From: Gammaproteobacteria bacterium
GTDB taxonomy: Bacteria > Pseudomonadota > Gammaproteobacteria > Acidiferrobacterales > Acidiferrobacteraceae
Assembly (NCBI GenBank): GCA_028064935.1
Contig: JAPTWT010000054.1
Location: 1 to 27,498 of the forward strand
Direction of reading: 5' to 3'
Length of the DNA: 27,498 bases
Within the stretch, counting starts at the first letter, position 1. The number at the start of each line of letters is the position of its first letter. The notes below the pieces were generated by a model. The model worked only from the letters and a program-made list of their open reading frames with translations. It searched no databases and had not been told where the DNA came from. Below are positions 15,818 through 24,478 of this stretch, piece after piece. A program made the translations under genes and the position numbers.

Positions 15818-16975
15818 ATGACCGAGATGTACGGGGATGCCAGGCGGGCCGACGCCCCAGTGGTCGCGGGGGGCGAGGAGGATCTGGCGCGCCTGCGGCG
15901 CCTGGTGGCGGACCAACTCGCCGCTCTGGCGCCGAGGATCGATGAGGAGGGCCTCCATCCGCAGGCCTTCCTGCGCGACTACGGACGGGTCTACGGCTTT
16001 GGACACGCCGTCGATCTTGGCTACGGAGGGCGGCCCGGGGGGCTGAAGGGGGTGATCGCGGGCATGGAGGCGTGTTCCGAGCACTGCGTCTCGACGGGCT
16101 TTCTTGTATGGTGCCAGACATCATGCGCCTGGTATCTTCAAAAAAGCGGCAACACGCCGCTGAAACGCCGCCTGCTCCCCGCGCTCTGCTCAGGACAGCA
16201 ACCGGCGGGCACCGGATTGTCCAATCTCCTGAAGGCCCGATCACAACTCGAACCGCTACGGTTGCGCGCCGTCGCCGTGCCCGGCGGTTACCGCATCCAC
16301 GGCACCCTCCCGTGGGTATCGAACCTGGTCGCCGGGGCGGTGTTCGCGGTGGCCGCGGCCACGCCTGGCGGGACCTTGATGGCGCTTGCGCGTGCCGGCG
16401 CGCCGGGGCTCACGCTGCGACGCGCCGGGCCGTTCTGCGCGCTCGAAGGGACAGCGACCATGAGCTGCCGGTTCGACGACGTGTTTCTCGCAGACAGCGA
16501 GGTGATCGCGCCGGACGAGGAGTTCGACGATTACTTCGCGCGCATGCGCCCTGGGCTCATATTGGCGCAGATGGGCATGGCGCTCGGTCTGGTGCGGGGG
16601 GCGCTCACCCTCATCGACGAGACGCGGTCGCCGGCGCGGCCCGCCAATGCCTTTGTCGAGCACCAGCCGGAAGACCTGCGCGAACGGCTGCACGCCTTGC
16701 GCACCGAGACCCAGGCGGCCACCGACGGGCTCGACGGCTGTGCGCCCGCGCGCTTCGACGAAATCCTCGCGCTCCGCGCGCGCGGGACGCGCCTGGCACT
16801 GGACGCCGCGCAGAGCGCCCTGCTGCATTGCGGTGCAAACGGTTACCTCGCGCGCCATCCCGCCCAGCGGCGCGTGCGCGAGGCATACTTCGTCGCGCTT
16901 GTCACACCCGCCCTGAAACACCTCGCCCGCGAGATCGCGCTCGCGAAAAGCAGCGGCCCTTTGCCGGTCGCCTGA
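15818..16975 (+). CDS. Acyl-CoA-dehydrogenase-like flavoprotein
   Basis: A 385-residue protein with the all-alpha / beta-barrel / all-alpha layout of the acyl-CoA dehydrogenase superfamily. An N-terminal helical part ends near GFLVWCQTSCAWYL. The middle barrel contains GTGLSNLLKARSQLEPLRL and GGYRIHGTLPWVSNLVAGAV, the pattern of flavin-binding members. The C-terminal helical bundle includes ALDAAQSALLHCGANGYL. This superfamily also includes flavin-dependent monooxygenases such as the DszC/SfnB type. I see no clear catalytic Glu of a true fatty-acyl-CoA dehydrogenase, and the context (sigma54 promoter, OsmC-like partner, cyanase operon nearby) favours a role in attacking small nitrogen or sulfur compounds. 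That role is inference. Confidence 0.78.
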   Translation: MTEMYGDARRADAPVVAGGEEDLARLRRLVADQLAALAPRIDEEGLHPQAFLRDYGRVYGFGHAVDLGYGGRPGGLKGVIAGMEACSEHCVSTGFLVWCQTSCAWYLQKSGNTPLKRRLLPALCSGQQPAGTGLSNLLKARSQLEPLRLRAVAVPGGYRIHGTLPWVSNLVAGAVFAVAAATPGGTLMALARAGAPGLTLRRAGPFCALEGTATMSCRFDDVFLADSEVIAPDEEFDDYFARMRPGLILAQMGMALGLVRGALTLIDETRSPARPANAFVEHQPEDLRERLHALRTETQAATDGLDGCAPARFDEILALRARGTRLALDAAQSALLHCGANGYLARHPAQRRVREAYFVALVTPALKHLAREIALAKSSGPLPVA

Positions 16976-17077
16976 CCACGCCCCCACCCCCACAGGCACG
17001 GCGCGCACTGTGGCTTTGCCCGCGCGCAGGCCACGCCCGGCGCCCGGATCCGGCCGAATGACGGAGACGAACCGACA

Positions 17078-17099
17078 ATTTTGCCCCCGGACGCAAAAT
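17078..17099. promoter_or_regulatory. Inverted repeat just upstream of the speD promoter
   Basis: ATTTTGC (17078-17084) and GCAAAAT (17093-17099) form a perfect seven-base dyad with an eight-base spacer, ending five bases before the -35 element at 17104. The stem is AT-rich and lacks a following T run, so an operator is more likely than a terminator. Confidence 0.4.
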
Positions 17100-17103
17100 C
17101 AAA

Positions 17104-17132
17104 TTGCATTAGCGGAAAAAGATGCCTATGAT
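17104..17132 (+). promoter_or_regulatory. Sigma70 promoter of the polyamine operon
   Basis: TTGCAT (17104-17109), a 17-base spacer and TATGAT (17127-17132). Expected transcription start is near 17140, which leaves an unusually long leader of about 154 bases before the speD ATG at 17294. Confidence 0.6.
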
Positions 17133-17139
17133 TCGCCCG

Positions 17140-17293
17140 ATTCCACGGCACCGAAGGCGGCCGCCATTCTCTGTTAGCGATCCCATCGCTCTCAGGCCTA
17201 ACGCTGACCGGGTGTGCACGGGAGCTACTTCAACGGGACTGCCTTGGACGAAGGTCTGGGAGTTCCTCGGTAACAGAATTGGAGGGCTTGCCC
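17140..17293 (+). promoter_or_regulatory. Structured 5' leader of speD
   Basis: The leader can fold into a nested structure. An outer stem GTTAG (17173-17177) pairs with CTAAC (17198-17202), enclosing GCGAT-CCC-ATCGC (17177-17189). Further downstream is CCTT-ggacg-AAGG, then the ribosome-binding site GGAGGG (17281-17286) seven bases before the ATG. I do not recognise a known riboswitch class. Confidence 0.35.
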
Positions 17294-17695
17294 ATGCGCT
17301 CACTTGGACATCAGATTGTGGCCGAGTTTTATGGATGCGACAAAGCGCTTCTGAACGACGTCGCATACATTCGGAACCACATGCTGGAGGCCGCCGTGAA
17401 ATCCGGCGCCACGATCGTCACGGAGACGTTCCACCACTTTTCCCCGCACGGGGTCTCGGGCGCGGTCATCATCGCCGAAAGCCATCTGGCCATCCACACA
17501 TGGCCCGAATACGGCTATGCGGCAGTCGACCTGTTCACCTGCGGCGACTCCGTTTCCGCGGAGACCGGCTTCAATCACCTGCGCGAGGCCCTGGTCGCCG
17601 GCCATGTGTCGACCATGGAGGTCCACCGCGGGCAGATCGACATGATGTCGGTGGCCGAGGACAAACAACCGGCCATGAAGCTCGCGATGGGCTGA
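17294..17695 (+). CDS. speD: S-adenosylmethionine decarboxylase proenzyme (bacterial short form)
   Basis: Produces decarboxylated AdoMet, the aminopropyl donor for spermidine. The 133-residue proenzyme self-cleaves to make a pyruvoyl cofactor. The cleavage site is Glu62-Ser63 in AESHLAIHTWPE, and the other key residues are His68 and Cys83. These three positions coincide with the numbering of the Thermotoga maritima enzyme, marking the short (class 1b, SpeH-like) form. The ATG at 17294 is preceded at seven bases by GGAGGG; an upstream in-frame TTG at 17279 is less likely. First gene of a three-gene polyamine operon. Confidence 0.96.
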   Translation: MRSLGHQIVAEFYGCDKALLNDVAYIRNHMLEAAVKSGATIVTETFHHFSPHGVSGAVIIAESHLAIHTWPEYGYAAVDLFTCGDSVSAETGFNHLREALVAGHVSTMEVHRGQIDMMSVAEDKQPAMKLAMG

Positions 17696-17719
17696 TCCGC
17701 CCCGAAGATAGGATTTGCC

Positions 17720-18196
17720 ATGATTATCAAGACGCCTACGTCCCACACCTTCGTGACGGGCTCGAGTGAGGGCTATACGCCCTTGAATGCCTTCGACGGC
17801 GCCTTGCTGGCCGCCGGCATCGGCAACACGAATCTCGTCAAGATGTCGTCCATCGTCCCTCCCGGGACCCGCGAGGTGCCGATCACGGAGCTTGTGCTCC
17901 CGCCCGGCGCGCTCGTGCCCGTGGCCTACGCCGCCATGGAATCCGATATCCCGGGTTCCATGATCTGCGCGGCGGTGGCGGCGGCCTGGCCGACCGATCC
18001 CGCAAAGCCCGGGCTTATCATGGAATACCATGCCCATGGCCACCGCGAGGACGCGGAGTCGGTGGTGCGGCGCATGGCCGAAGAGGGCATGCGCAAGCGC
18101 GGCTGGGAGGTAAAGACCCTGAAATCGATGGCCATCGATCATCGCGTCGAGAAGATCGGCGCGGCGTTCGCCGCCGTGGTGTTGTGGGACCTCTGA
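17720..18196 (+). CDS. pdaD: Pyruvoyl-dependent arginine decarboxylase
   Basis: Decarboxylates arginine to agmatine without pyridoxal phosphate. The 158-residue proenzyme contains the self-cleavage motif [12 protein letters not shown], with the expected cut between Ser43 and Ser44 generating the pyruvoyl group, and the conserved acid-base Glu (Glu102 in IMEYHAHG). Length and motif agree with the PvlArgDC family, best known in archaea and also in some bacteria. It lies between speD and speE and ends one base into the speE start (TGATG), so agmatine is likely the entry metabolite for this polyamine operon. The symbol follows the archaeal name. Confidence 0.9.
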   Translation: MIIKTPTSHTFVTGSSEGYTPLNAFDGALLAAGIGNTNLVKMSSIVPPGTREVPITELVLPPGALVPVAYAAMESDIPGSMICAAVAAAWPTDPAKPGLIMEYHAHGHREDAESVVRRMAEEGMRKRGWEVKTLKSMAIDHRVEKIGAAFAAVVLWDL

Positions 18197-19044
18197 TGGA
18201 CAAGGCCGGTTGGTACACGGAGGAATGGGCAGACCAGGGGTCGGCGATCTCGCTGCGCGTGAAGGACAAGGTGCATGATGAGCAATCGCCCTATCAGCGC
18301 ATAGAGATCTACGAGACCGAGACCTTCGGGACGCTCATGACCTTGGACGGTCTGGTCATGGTGACCGATCGCGACAACTTCGTGTATCACGAGATGATGT
18401 CGCACCCCGCCCTCTTCACCCATCAGACGCCGCGCCGGGTGCTCATCATAGGCGGTGGTGACTGCGGGACCTTGCGCGAGGTCCTGAAGCACGATGAGGT
18501 GGAACACGTCGATCAGGTGGAGCTGGACGAGCGCGTGACGCGCGTCGCCGAACAGTTTTTCCCGGAGCTGTGCGCCGCCAACGACGACCCGCGGGCGCAT
18601 CTCCATTTTCAAGACGGTATCCGCTGGGTCGCGGACGCCAAGCCGGGATCCTACGACATCATCATCGTCGATTCGACGGATCCGGTCGGCCCGGCCGCCG
18701 GACTTTTCGGAAAGGCCTTCTACGCCGACTGTCATCGGGCGCTCAAGGCCGACGGCATCGTCGTGGGCCAAAGCGAGTCGCCGCTCTTTCATGCGCCCCT
18801 GATCAAGGCCATGCACGAGGCCTTGCGCGGCGCGAATTTTCTGGACGTCGCCACCATCCACTTCCCGCAATGCACCTACCCGTCGGGCTGGTGGAGCGCG
18901 ACCATGGCCCGCAAGGATGCGACGCTCGCGGGCTTTCGCGAAGAGGCCTGCCACGAACGCGCCTTCGCCACCCGCTACTACAACGCCGGCATCCATCAGG
19001 CGGCGTTCGCCTCCCCGGAATTTTTGTTCAAGACCCTGCTCTAG
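18196..19044 (+). CDS. speE: Polyamine aminopropyltransferase (spermidine synthase family)
   Basis: Transfers the aminopropyl group of decarboxylated AdoMet to an amine acceptor. The 282-residue protein has an N-terminal beta hairpin domain (WYTEEWADQGSAISLRVKD; TDRDNFVYHEMMSHP) and a Rossmann methyltransferase-like domain. The AdoMet-binding GGGDCGTLREVLKH is there, with Cys in place of the usual second Gly of GGGDGG. The catalytic DSTDPVGPAAGLF and the acceptor-side QSESPLFH are also present. The ATG at 18196 overlaps the pdaD stop, implying coupling; a GTG at 18184 in the same frame is an alternative start. With pdaD beside it, the acceptor could be agmatine (giving aminopropylagmatine) instead of putrescine; the sequence alone does not decide. 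Confidence 0.94.
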   Translation: MDKAGWYTEEWADQGSAISLRVKDKVHDEQSPYQRIEIYETETFGTLMTLDGLVMVTDRDNFVYHEMMSHPALFTHQTPRRVLIIGGGDCGTLREVLKHDEVEHVDQVELDERVTRVAEQFFPELCAANDDPRAHLHFQDGIRWVADAKPGSYDIIIVDSTDPVGPAAGLFGKAFYADCHRALKADGIVVGQSESPLFHAPLIKAMHEALRGANFLDVATIHFPQCTYPSGWWSATMARKDATLAGFREEACHERAFATRYYNAGIHQAAFASPEFLFKTLL

Positions 19045-19116
19045 GCCCACGCGCGGCTCATCGTCGGCGCGGCACCCGCCCGTCACGGGGCGATAGCACG
19101 GCGGGCAAGACAGGGG

Positions 19117-19260
19117 GGCAACCAGGCCCGCAAGGAGGCGATGCTCGCGGGCTTTCGCGCAGAGGCCTACGAACGCGCCTTCGCCACCCGCTACTACAAC
19201 GCCGGCATCCATCAGGCGGCGTTCGCCTCCCCGGAATTTTTATTGAAGATGCGGCTCTAA
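19117..19260 (+). pseudogene. Remnant of a second speE (C-terminal 44 codons)
   Basis: This stretch is a diverged copy of the speE 3' end. It reads in frame as ARKEAMLAGFRAEAYERAFA and continues to KMRL-stop. About 73 bases in the middle are identical to speE; other positions differ. One difference is an in-frame loss of three bases (the Cys-His codons become one Tyr codon), and the last six codons are altered. The downstream noncoding 65 bases (19261-19328) also resemble those after speE (19045-19110). No start or AdoMet-binding part is present, so it cannot encode an enzyme. The in-frame differences suggest the remains of a full paralogue rather than a fresh duplication. Confidence 0.75.
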
Positions 19261-19276
19261 GCGGAAGACGCCGCTT
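19259..19276 (+). terminator. Hairpin after the polyamine genes (weak terminator candidate)
   Basis: AAGCGG-aagacg-CCGCTT, a six-base stem at the stop of the speE remnant, followed by a second GC-rich dyad (GGCGG-gta-CCGCC). No T run follows, so intrinsic termination is uncertain. Confidence 0.3.
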
Positions 19277-19353
19277 ATCGTCCGGCGGGTACCGCCCGGC
19301 CCCAGGCGATAGCTGATCGGCGGGCTAGGTCTTGTGCATCAGACCATGCTTAT

Positions 19354-19369
19354 TCCCAATATCTTGTTG
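19354..19369 (+). promoter_or_regulatory. Possible NrdR box upstream of nrdA
   Basis: TCCCAATATCTTGTTG resembles the A/T-centred NrdR box that represses ribonucleotide reductase genes in many bacteria. It lies just upstream of a weak promoter (TTGATC at 19376-19381, 18-base spacer, TAGACT at 19400-19405). I see only one such box, while NrdR normally binds two. Confidence 0.3.
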
Positions 19370-19445
19370 TTGATGTTGATCAAGGCCGCTCGCTTGCAGT
19401 AGACTCCTGACCTCGTATTCGCTTTCCCCAAGGAGACCTGGCCCC

Positions 19446-22400
19446 ATGGATTACGCGCAATCGTCACAGGCTTCCCCAGGCGCGGCGGTCGTCGAAAACG
19501 GCCTACGCGTCATTCGCCGCAACGGGCATGCCACGCGATTTGACCCCTCCAAGATCGCGATCGCCATCACCAAGGCCTTTTTGGCGACCGAGGGCAACTC
19601 AGGGGCGGCCTCGACGCGCGTGCGCGAGATCGTGGCGGGACTCACAGACCAAGTCATCGCGGCGCTGACCCGTCGGCTCCCCGGCGGCGGCACCGTCCAT
19701 ATCGAGGACATCCAGGATCAGGTCGAGCTTGCGCTCATGCGCAACGGCCACCACGAGACCGCCCGGCGCTACGTCCTCTACCGCGAACAGCGCGCCCAGG
19801 CGCGCGCCAGCGCCCAAGCCGCGGCCCAGGAACCCGAGATTCATGTCCGCACCGCCGATGGACGCAGCGTGCCGCTCGACCGGGCCCGACTCAAGGCCGT
19901 AATCGATGAGGCCTGCAGCGGCCTGCGTGAGGTCTCGGCCGACGGCGTGCTCCAGGCCCTGCTCCGCAACCTGTTCGACGGGGTCGACGAACGCGACGTC
20001 ATGCAGTCGGCGATCCTGAGCGCCCGCGCGCTGGTGGAGACGGAACCGAACTACACCTATGTGAGCGCGCGCCTGCTGCTTGATGTATTGCGACGCGAGG
20101 TGCTCGGCCGGTCGGTGACCCATGGCGAGATGCGCGGTGAATATGCGGAATACTTTCAGGCCTTCATCCGCGAAGGGGTGGAGGCGGAACTCATCGACCC
20201 ACGGCTGACCGAATTCGACGGCGCGCGCCTCGGACAGGCACTGAAGGCCGACCGCGACCTGAATTTCACCTATCTCGGCCTCCAGACGCTGTATGACCGC
20301 TACTTCCTGCACCGCGAAGAGCGGCGCATCGAACTACCCCAGGCGTTTTGGATGCGCGTAGCCATGGGGCTTGCCTTGAACGAGGTGGACCGGGAGACGC
20401 GCGCCATTGAATTCTATGAGGCGCTGTCGACCTTCGACTTCGTGTCGTCGACCCCCACCCTGTTCAATGCCGGCACGCTGCGTTCGCAGCTGTCATCGTG
20501 CTACTTGACGACGGTCTCGGACGACCTGGATGGCATCTATAGCGCCATCAAGGACAACGCGCTGCTATCGAAATACGCGGGCGGCCTTGGCAACGACTGG
20601 TCGCGCGTGCGCGCCCTGGGGGCGCGCATCAAGGGCACCAATGGCAAATCACAGGGGGTGATCCCGTTCCTCAAGGTCGCCAACGATACCGCCGTGGCGG
20701 TCAATCAGGGGGGGCGACGCAAGGGTGCGGTCTGCGCCTATCTCGAGACCTGGCATCTGGACATCGAGGAATTCCTCGAGCTGCGCAAGAACACCGGCGA
20801 TGACAGACGGCGCACCCACGACATGAACACCGCGAACTGGATACCGGACCTGTTCATGGAGCGGGTGCGCGCGGGCGCCGAATGGACGCTGTTTTCACCA
20901 TCGGACACCGCGGACCTGCACGATGTCTACGGTGAGGCGTTCCGGGCGGCCTATGAACGCCACGAGGAGCAGGTGGCGCGCGGCGAACTGAAGCTCTTCA
21001 AGAAGGTCCGGGCGCTGGATCTGTGGCGCAAGATGCTGTCGATGCTGTTTGAGACCGGCCACCCGTGGCTTACCTTCAAAGACCCCTGCAATCTGCGCAG
21101 TCCTCAGCGCCACAGGGGCGTGGTCCACAGCTCCAATCTATGCTGCATGACCGCCGACCAGCGGGTGGTGACGGATCGCGGATTGCTGACCGTGGGCGAG
21201 CTTTATGCCCTGGGCGGCAAGAACCGGGTCGTCGGGCTTGACGGTGTCTACGACGCATCGGAGATGTTGCGGCCACGACCCAACGCCCCGATCGTCCGTA
21301 TAGAAACCGCGGAAGGCTACCGCCACAAGGTCACACCGGACCACAAGGTGTGGGTGAAGGACCGCGGCTGGGTCGAGGCGCGGCACTTGAAGCCCGGGGA
21401 CCGTCTGCTCGTTCAGCAACGCGAAGGGCTGTTCGGGCCCATGCATAACCCCGAGATCGCCTTCGTGATAGGGCTCATGACCGCGAGCAGCGCCTACGGG
21501 CGGCATCGCATGGTGACCGAACTCGAGGCGACACGCTTTGCCTATATCGGCAAGGCGCGCATGGCGGTGATCTCGCACGAGACCGGGGAGACCCATGAGC
21601 CCTGGCACGAGACCCACGACGAGCGCGATCATACCCACGTCGGCATCCCGGAGCTCATCTGGAAGGGCGACAAGGAGACGGTGACAGCCTACCTGCGCGG
21701 CCTCTATCAGGCCGGGAACGGGATGATCAAGAGCCTCACCCTCGCCTCCTACGACCAGCCGTTCATCGAAAGCCTGCAGATCGTGTGGGCCAATCTCGGC
21801 GTCGAGACGCATATCCAGCAGATCGACAAGGCCTACTGGCGGCATTCGCTCTTCCGTCTGATCATGAGCAGCAGCGAGGGCCATGCGATAGCCGCGTCCG
21901 TGCTGCAGGTGGGCGAGGAAGACTTCCCGTTGAACCACGGCGACAGCCCGCATGTGAGCGACAAGCAGCGCGGCTATGCGACATTCACCGGGCTCACGCC
22001 GCTCCCCAAAGAGGATGCCTACTGCCTCATGGTGGACTCGCCGACCCATGCGTGGACCGTCAACGGCCTGATCACCAAGAACACCGAGATCACGCTCAAT
22101 ACCTCCGATCAGGAGATCGCGGTCTGCAACCTGGGCTCCGTGAACCTCGCCGCCCACGTCGGCGATGAGGGCGGCATGGACATGGCGAAACTCGGGCGCA
22201 CGGTGCGCACCGCGATGCGCATGCTCGACAACGTCATCGACGTCAACTATTACTCCGTGCCCCAGGCACGCGCCTCCAACCTGCGCCATCGGCCGGTCGG
22301 CCTCGGGCTCATGGGCTTCCAGGACGCGCTCTACAAGCTGCGCCTGCCATATGGCTCGGACGAGGCGATGACCTTCGCCGACCGATCCATGGAGGCGGTC

Positions 22401-23174
22401 AGCTTCTATGCGATCCTCGCCTCAAGCGAGCTTGCCAAGGAACGTGGCACCTATGCGAGCTATGAGGGGTCGCTCTGGAGCCAGGGGATCCTACCCATAG
22501 ACAGCATTGCCTTCGTGGAGGAGGCACGCGGCGGGTCGCTGTCCATGGACCGGGGCGTCGCGCTTGATTGGACGCCGGTGCGCGAAACCATAGCGCAGCA
22601 TGGGATGCGCAACTCGAACTGTCTGGCGATAGCACCGACCGCCACGATCTCGAATATCGCCGGGGTCGCGCAAAGCATAGAACCGACCTACCAGAACCTG
22701 TTCGTGAAGTCGAACCTGTCCGGCGAGTTCACGGTCCTGAACGAACACCTGGTTCGCGACCTGAAAGAGCGCGGCCTGTGGGACCCGGTGATGGTCAATG
22801 ACCTCAAGTATTACAACGGGCGCGTGCGCGGCATAGACCGCCTGCCAGACGACCTCAAGGCCCTGTACGCCACCGCCTTCGAGATCGAACCGCGCTGGCT
22901 CATCGAGGCCGCATCGCGCCGCCAGAAGTGGATCGATCAGGCGCAGAGTCTGAACCTCTACATGGCGGAACCCTCGGGGCGGAAGCTGTCCGATATGTAT
23001 ATGTTGGCGTGGGAAAAGGGGCTGAAGACTACCTATTACCTACGCACCCTGGGCGCCACCTCGGTGGAGAAGTCGACGCTAAACGATGGGGCCCTGAACG
23101 CGGTACGCGGTGCGGTGCCCGAGGCCCCCAAGGCCTGCGCCATCAATGACCCGCAGTGCGAGGCATGCCAATAA
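19446..23174 (+). CDS. nrdA: Ribonucleotide reductase class Ia large subunit, containing an intein
   Basis: Reduces ribonucleoside diphosphates to deoxyribonucleotides with NrdB. The precursor has 1242 residues; removal of the 313-residue intein leaves 929. Two ATP-cone regulatory domains lie at about residues 20-120 and 130-225. Catalytic residues are visible: Cys352 (SSCYL), Asn564-Cys566 (SSNLC, thiyl-radical cysteine) with the catalytic Glu of TEITL after the intein, Cys894 ([10 protein letters not shown]), and the radical-transfer Tyr pair in [11 protein letters not shown]. The C-terminal redox pair is CEAC in the last residues. The ATG follows AAGGAG at ten bases. nrdB follows after 14 bases, an operon. 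The protein can be active only after splicing, because the intein separates the radical cysteine from the catalytic Glu. Confidence 0.96.
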   Translation: MDYAQSSQASPGAAVVENGLRVIRRNGHATRFDPSKIAIAITKAFLATEGNSGAASTRVREIVAGLTDQVIAALTRRLPGGGTVHIEDIQDQVELALMRNGHHETARRYVLYREQRAQARASAQAAAQEPEIHVRTADGRSVPLDRARLKAVIDEACSGLREVSADGVLQALLRNLFDGVDERDVMQSAILSARALVETEPNYTYVSARLLLDVLRREVLGRSVTHGEMRGEYAEYFQAFIREGVEAELIDPRLTEFDGARLGQALKADRDLNFTYLGLQTLYDRYFLHREERRIELPQAFWMRVAMGLALNEVDRETRAIEFYEALSTFDFVSSTPTLFNAGTLRSQLSSCYLTTVSDDLDGIYSAIKDNALLSKYAGGLGNDWSRVRALGARIKGTNGKSQGVIPFLKVANDTAVAVNQGGRRKGAVCAYLETWHLDIEEFLELRKNTGDDRRRTHDMNTANWIPDLFMERVRAGAEWTLFSPSDTADLHDVYGEAFRAAYERHEEQVARGELKLFKKVRALDLWRKMLSMLFETGHPWLTFKDPCNLRSPQRHRGVVHSSNLCCMTADQRVVTDRGLLTVGELYALGGKNRVVGLDGVYDASEMLRPRPNAPIVRIETAEGYRHKVTPDHKVWVKDRGWVEARHLKPGDRLLVQQREGLFGPMHNPEIAFVIGLMTASSAYGRHRMVTELEATRFAYIGKARMAVISHETGETHEPWHETHDERDHTHVGIPELIWKGDKETVTAYLRGLYQAGNGMIKSLTLASYDQPFIESLQIVWANLGVETHIQQIDKAYWRHSLFRLIMSSSEGHAIAASVLQVGEEDFPLNHGDSPHVSDKQRGYATFTGLTPLPKEDAYCLMVDSPTHAWTVNGLITKNTEITLNTSDQEIAVCNLGSVNLAAHVGDEGGMDMAKLGRTVRTAMRMLDNVIDVNYYSVPQARASNLRHRPVGLGLMGFQDALYKLRLPYGSDEAMTFADRSMEAVSFYAILASSELAKERGTYASYEGSLWSQGILPIDSIAFVEEARGGSLSMDRGVALDWTPVRETIAQHGMRNSNCLAIAPTATISNIAGVAQSIEPTYQNLFVKSNLSGEFTVLNEHLVRDLKERGLWDPVMVNDLKYYNGRVRGIDRLPDDLKALYATAFEIEPRWLIEAASRRQKWIDQAQSLNLYMAEPSGRKLSDMYMLAWEKGLKTTYYLRTLGATSVEKSTLNDGALNAVRGAVPEAPKACAINDPQCEACQ
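21144..22082 (+). mobile_element. Intein in NrdA (residues 567-879)
   Basis: A protein intron spliced from the precursor. Removing it restores SSNLC-TEITLN, the conserved NrdA active-site sequence. Block A starts with Cys1 ([20 protein letters not shown]). Block B is [14 protein letters not shown] with the conserved Thr630 and His633. The F and G blocks are [22 protein letters not shown] (residues 858-879, split across the two blocks), ending in the cyclising Asn879 with Thr as first C-extein residue. The usual penultimate His is Lys. The middle region has degenerate LAGLIDADG traces ([10 protein letters not shown] at 673-682, [10 protein letters not shown] at 749-758), both lacking the acidic catalytic residue, so the homing endonuclease is probably inactive. 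Confidence 0.93.
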
Positions 23175-23188
23175 ATCAGGAGGGAAAC

Positions 23189-24289
23189 ATGCTGGATTTT
23201 GACGGCACACCGGCCACGGCCAACTCCCCTCAAGGGGGCGTCACCGGACTTGAGGACCTGAAGATCGGGTCGGGACGGGTCCAGGTCGACGACAAGCGCA
23301 TCATCAACTGCCAGGCCGATGTCAATCAGCTCGTGCCCTTCAAGTATCAGTGGGCATGGCAGAAGTACCTGGATGCCTGCGCGAACCACTGGATGCCGCA
23401 AGAGGTGAACATGTCGCGCGACATCGCGACCTGGAAGGACCCCAGCGGGCTCACCGCCGACGAGCGCACCATCATAAAGCGCAATCTCGGCTTCTTTGTG
23501 ACCGCCGACTCGCTCGTGGCCAACAACCTCGTGCTCGCGATCTACCGCCACATCACCAATCCGGAATGCCGGCAGTACCTGCTTCGGCAGGCCTTCGAGG
23601 AGGCGCTGCACACACACGCCTATCAGCACATCGTGGAAAGCCTCGGCCTCGACCAGGGCGAGATCTTCAACATGTACCGCGAGGTTTCGTGCATATCGGA
23701 CAAGGATGTGTTCGAGCTACAGTTCACTCGCGAGCTCATGAACCCCAATTTCTCCACGGGCACCGAAGAGAATGACCGGCGATTTCTGCGCAACCTGATC
23801 GGCTACTACGTGATCATGGAAGGCATCTTCTTCTATGTCGGCTTCGTGCAGATGCTGTCGTTCGGCCGGCGCAACAAGATGATGGGCGCGAGCGAACAGT
23901 TCCAGTACATATTGCGCGATGAATCCATGCACTTGAACTTCGGCATCGATCTCATCAATCAGATCAAGATCGAGAACCCGGCGCTGTGGACCGAGGCCTT
24001 CCAGAACGAGGTGATCGACCTCATAAAGCAGGCGGTGGCGCTCGAGTACCGCTATGCCGTCGACACCATGCCGCGCGGGGTCCTCGGACTCAATGCCGCG
24101 ATGTTCGATGATTACCTCAAGTTCATCGCCAATCGGCGTTGCCAGCAGATTGGTCTGCCCCTCCAGTATGCGGGCGCGACCAACCCGTTCCCATGGATGA
24201 GCGAGGTCCTCGATCTGAAGAAGGAGAAGAACTTCTTCGAGACGCGCGTGACGGAATATCAGACCGGTGGGGCGCTGTCCTGGGATTAG
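23189..24289 (+). CDS. nrdB: Ribonucleotide reductase class Ia small subunit
   Basis: Houses the diiron centre and tyrosyl radical that starts catalysis in NrdA. The 366-residue protein has the expected ligands: Asp in [12 protein letters not shown], Glu and His in [11 protein letters not shown], Glu in [11 protein letters not shown], and Glu and His in [10 protein letters not shown]. The radical tyrosine is the Tyr of HTHAYQHI, equivalent to E. coli Tyr122, so a tyrosyl radical type is indicated. The C-terminus is GGALSWD. The ATG at 23189 follows AGGAGGG. It is 14 bases downstream of nrdA. A broken copy of this gene lies 2.2 kb downstream. Confidence 0.96.
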   Translation: MLDFDGTPATANSPQGGVTGLEDLKIGSGRVQVDDKRIINCQADVNQLVPFKYQWAWQKYLDACANHWMPQEVNMSRDIATWKDPSGLTADERTIIKRNLGFFVTADSLVANNLVLAIYRHITNPECRQYLLRQAFEEALHTHAYQHIVESLGLDQGEIFNMYREVSCISDKDVFELQFTRELMNPNFSTGTEENDRRFLRNLIGYYVIMEGIFFYVGFVQMLSFGRRNKMMGASEQFQYILRDESMHLNFGIDLINQIKIENPALWTEAFQNEVIDLIKQAVALEYRYAVDTMPRGVLGLNAAMFDDYLKFIANRRCQQIGLPLQYAGATNPFPWMSEVLDLKKEKNFFETRVTEYQTGGALSWD

Positions 24290-24292
24290 AAG

Positions 24293-24478
24293 GGTCATCG
24301 TCAACTGTGGTAGCACATCCTTACGTAGTGTGAGCGCTTGGATAGATCGGGCTTCAGCCGGGAAGGCGGCCCGATCTTCATCAAAACTCCATTCTTGTGC
24401 GGCCACGCGTCTCGGCCGATGATCTTCCATGAGACTGATGACTCGTGCCCGCGCCCAGGCGCGGACTGCTGCGCCCAC
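24293..24478 (+). repeat. Copy 1 of a dispersed repeat following nrdB, with a long hairpin
   Basis: About 170 bases here recur at 27290-27458 with roughly 85-90% identity by eye. The core from GATAGATCGGGCTTCAGCCG through the following 70 bases is nearly identical. It contains GATCGGGC (24345-24352) pairing with GCCCGATC (24369-24376), with an inner GCC-gggaa-GGC stem. This may act as a transcription terminator for nrdAB or as a mobile palindromic repeat. Both copies can be read as SGFSREGGPIFIKT, but no ribosome-binding site or family supports coding. The first ten bases, GGTCATCGTC, recur at 26215 and 27199. Confidence 0.7.
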
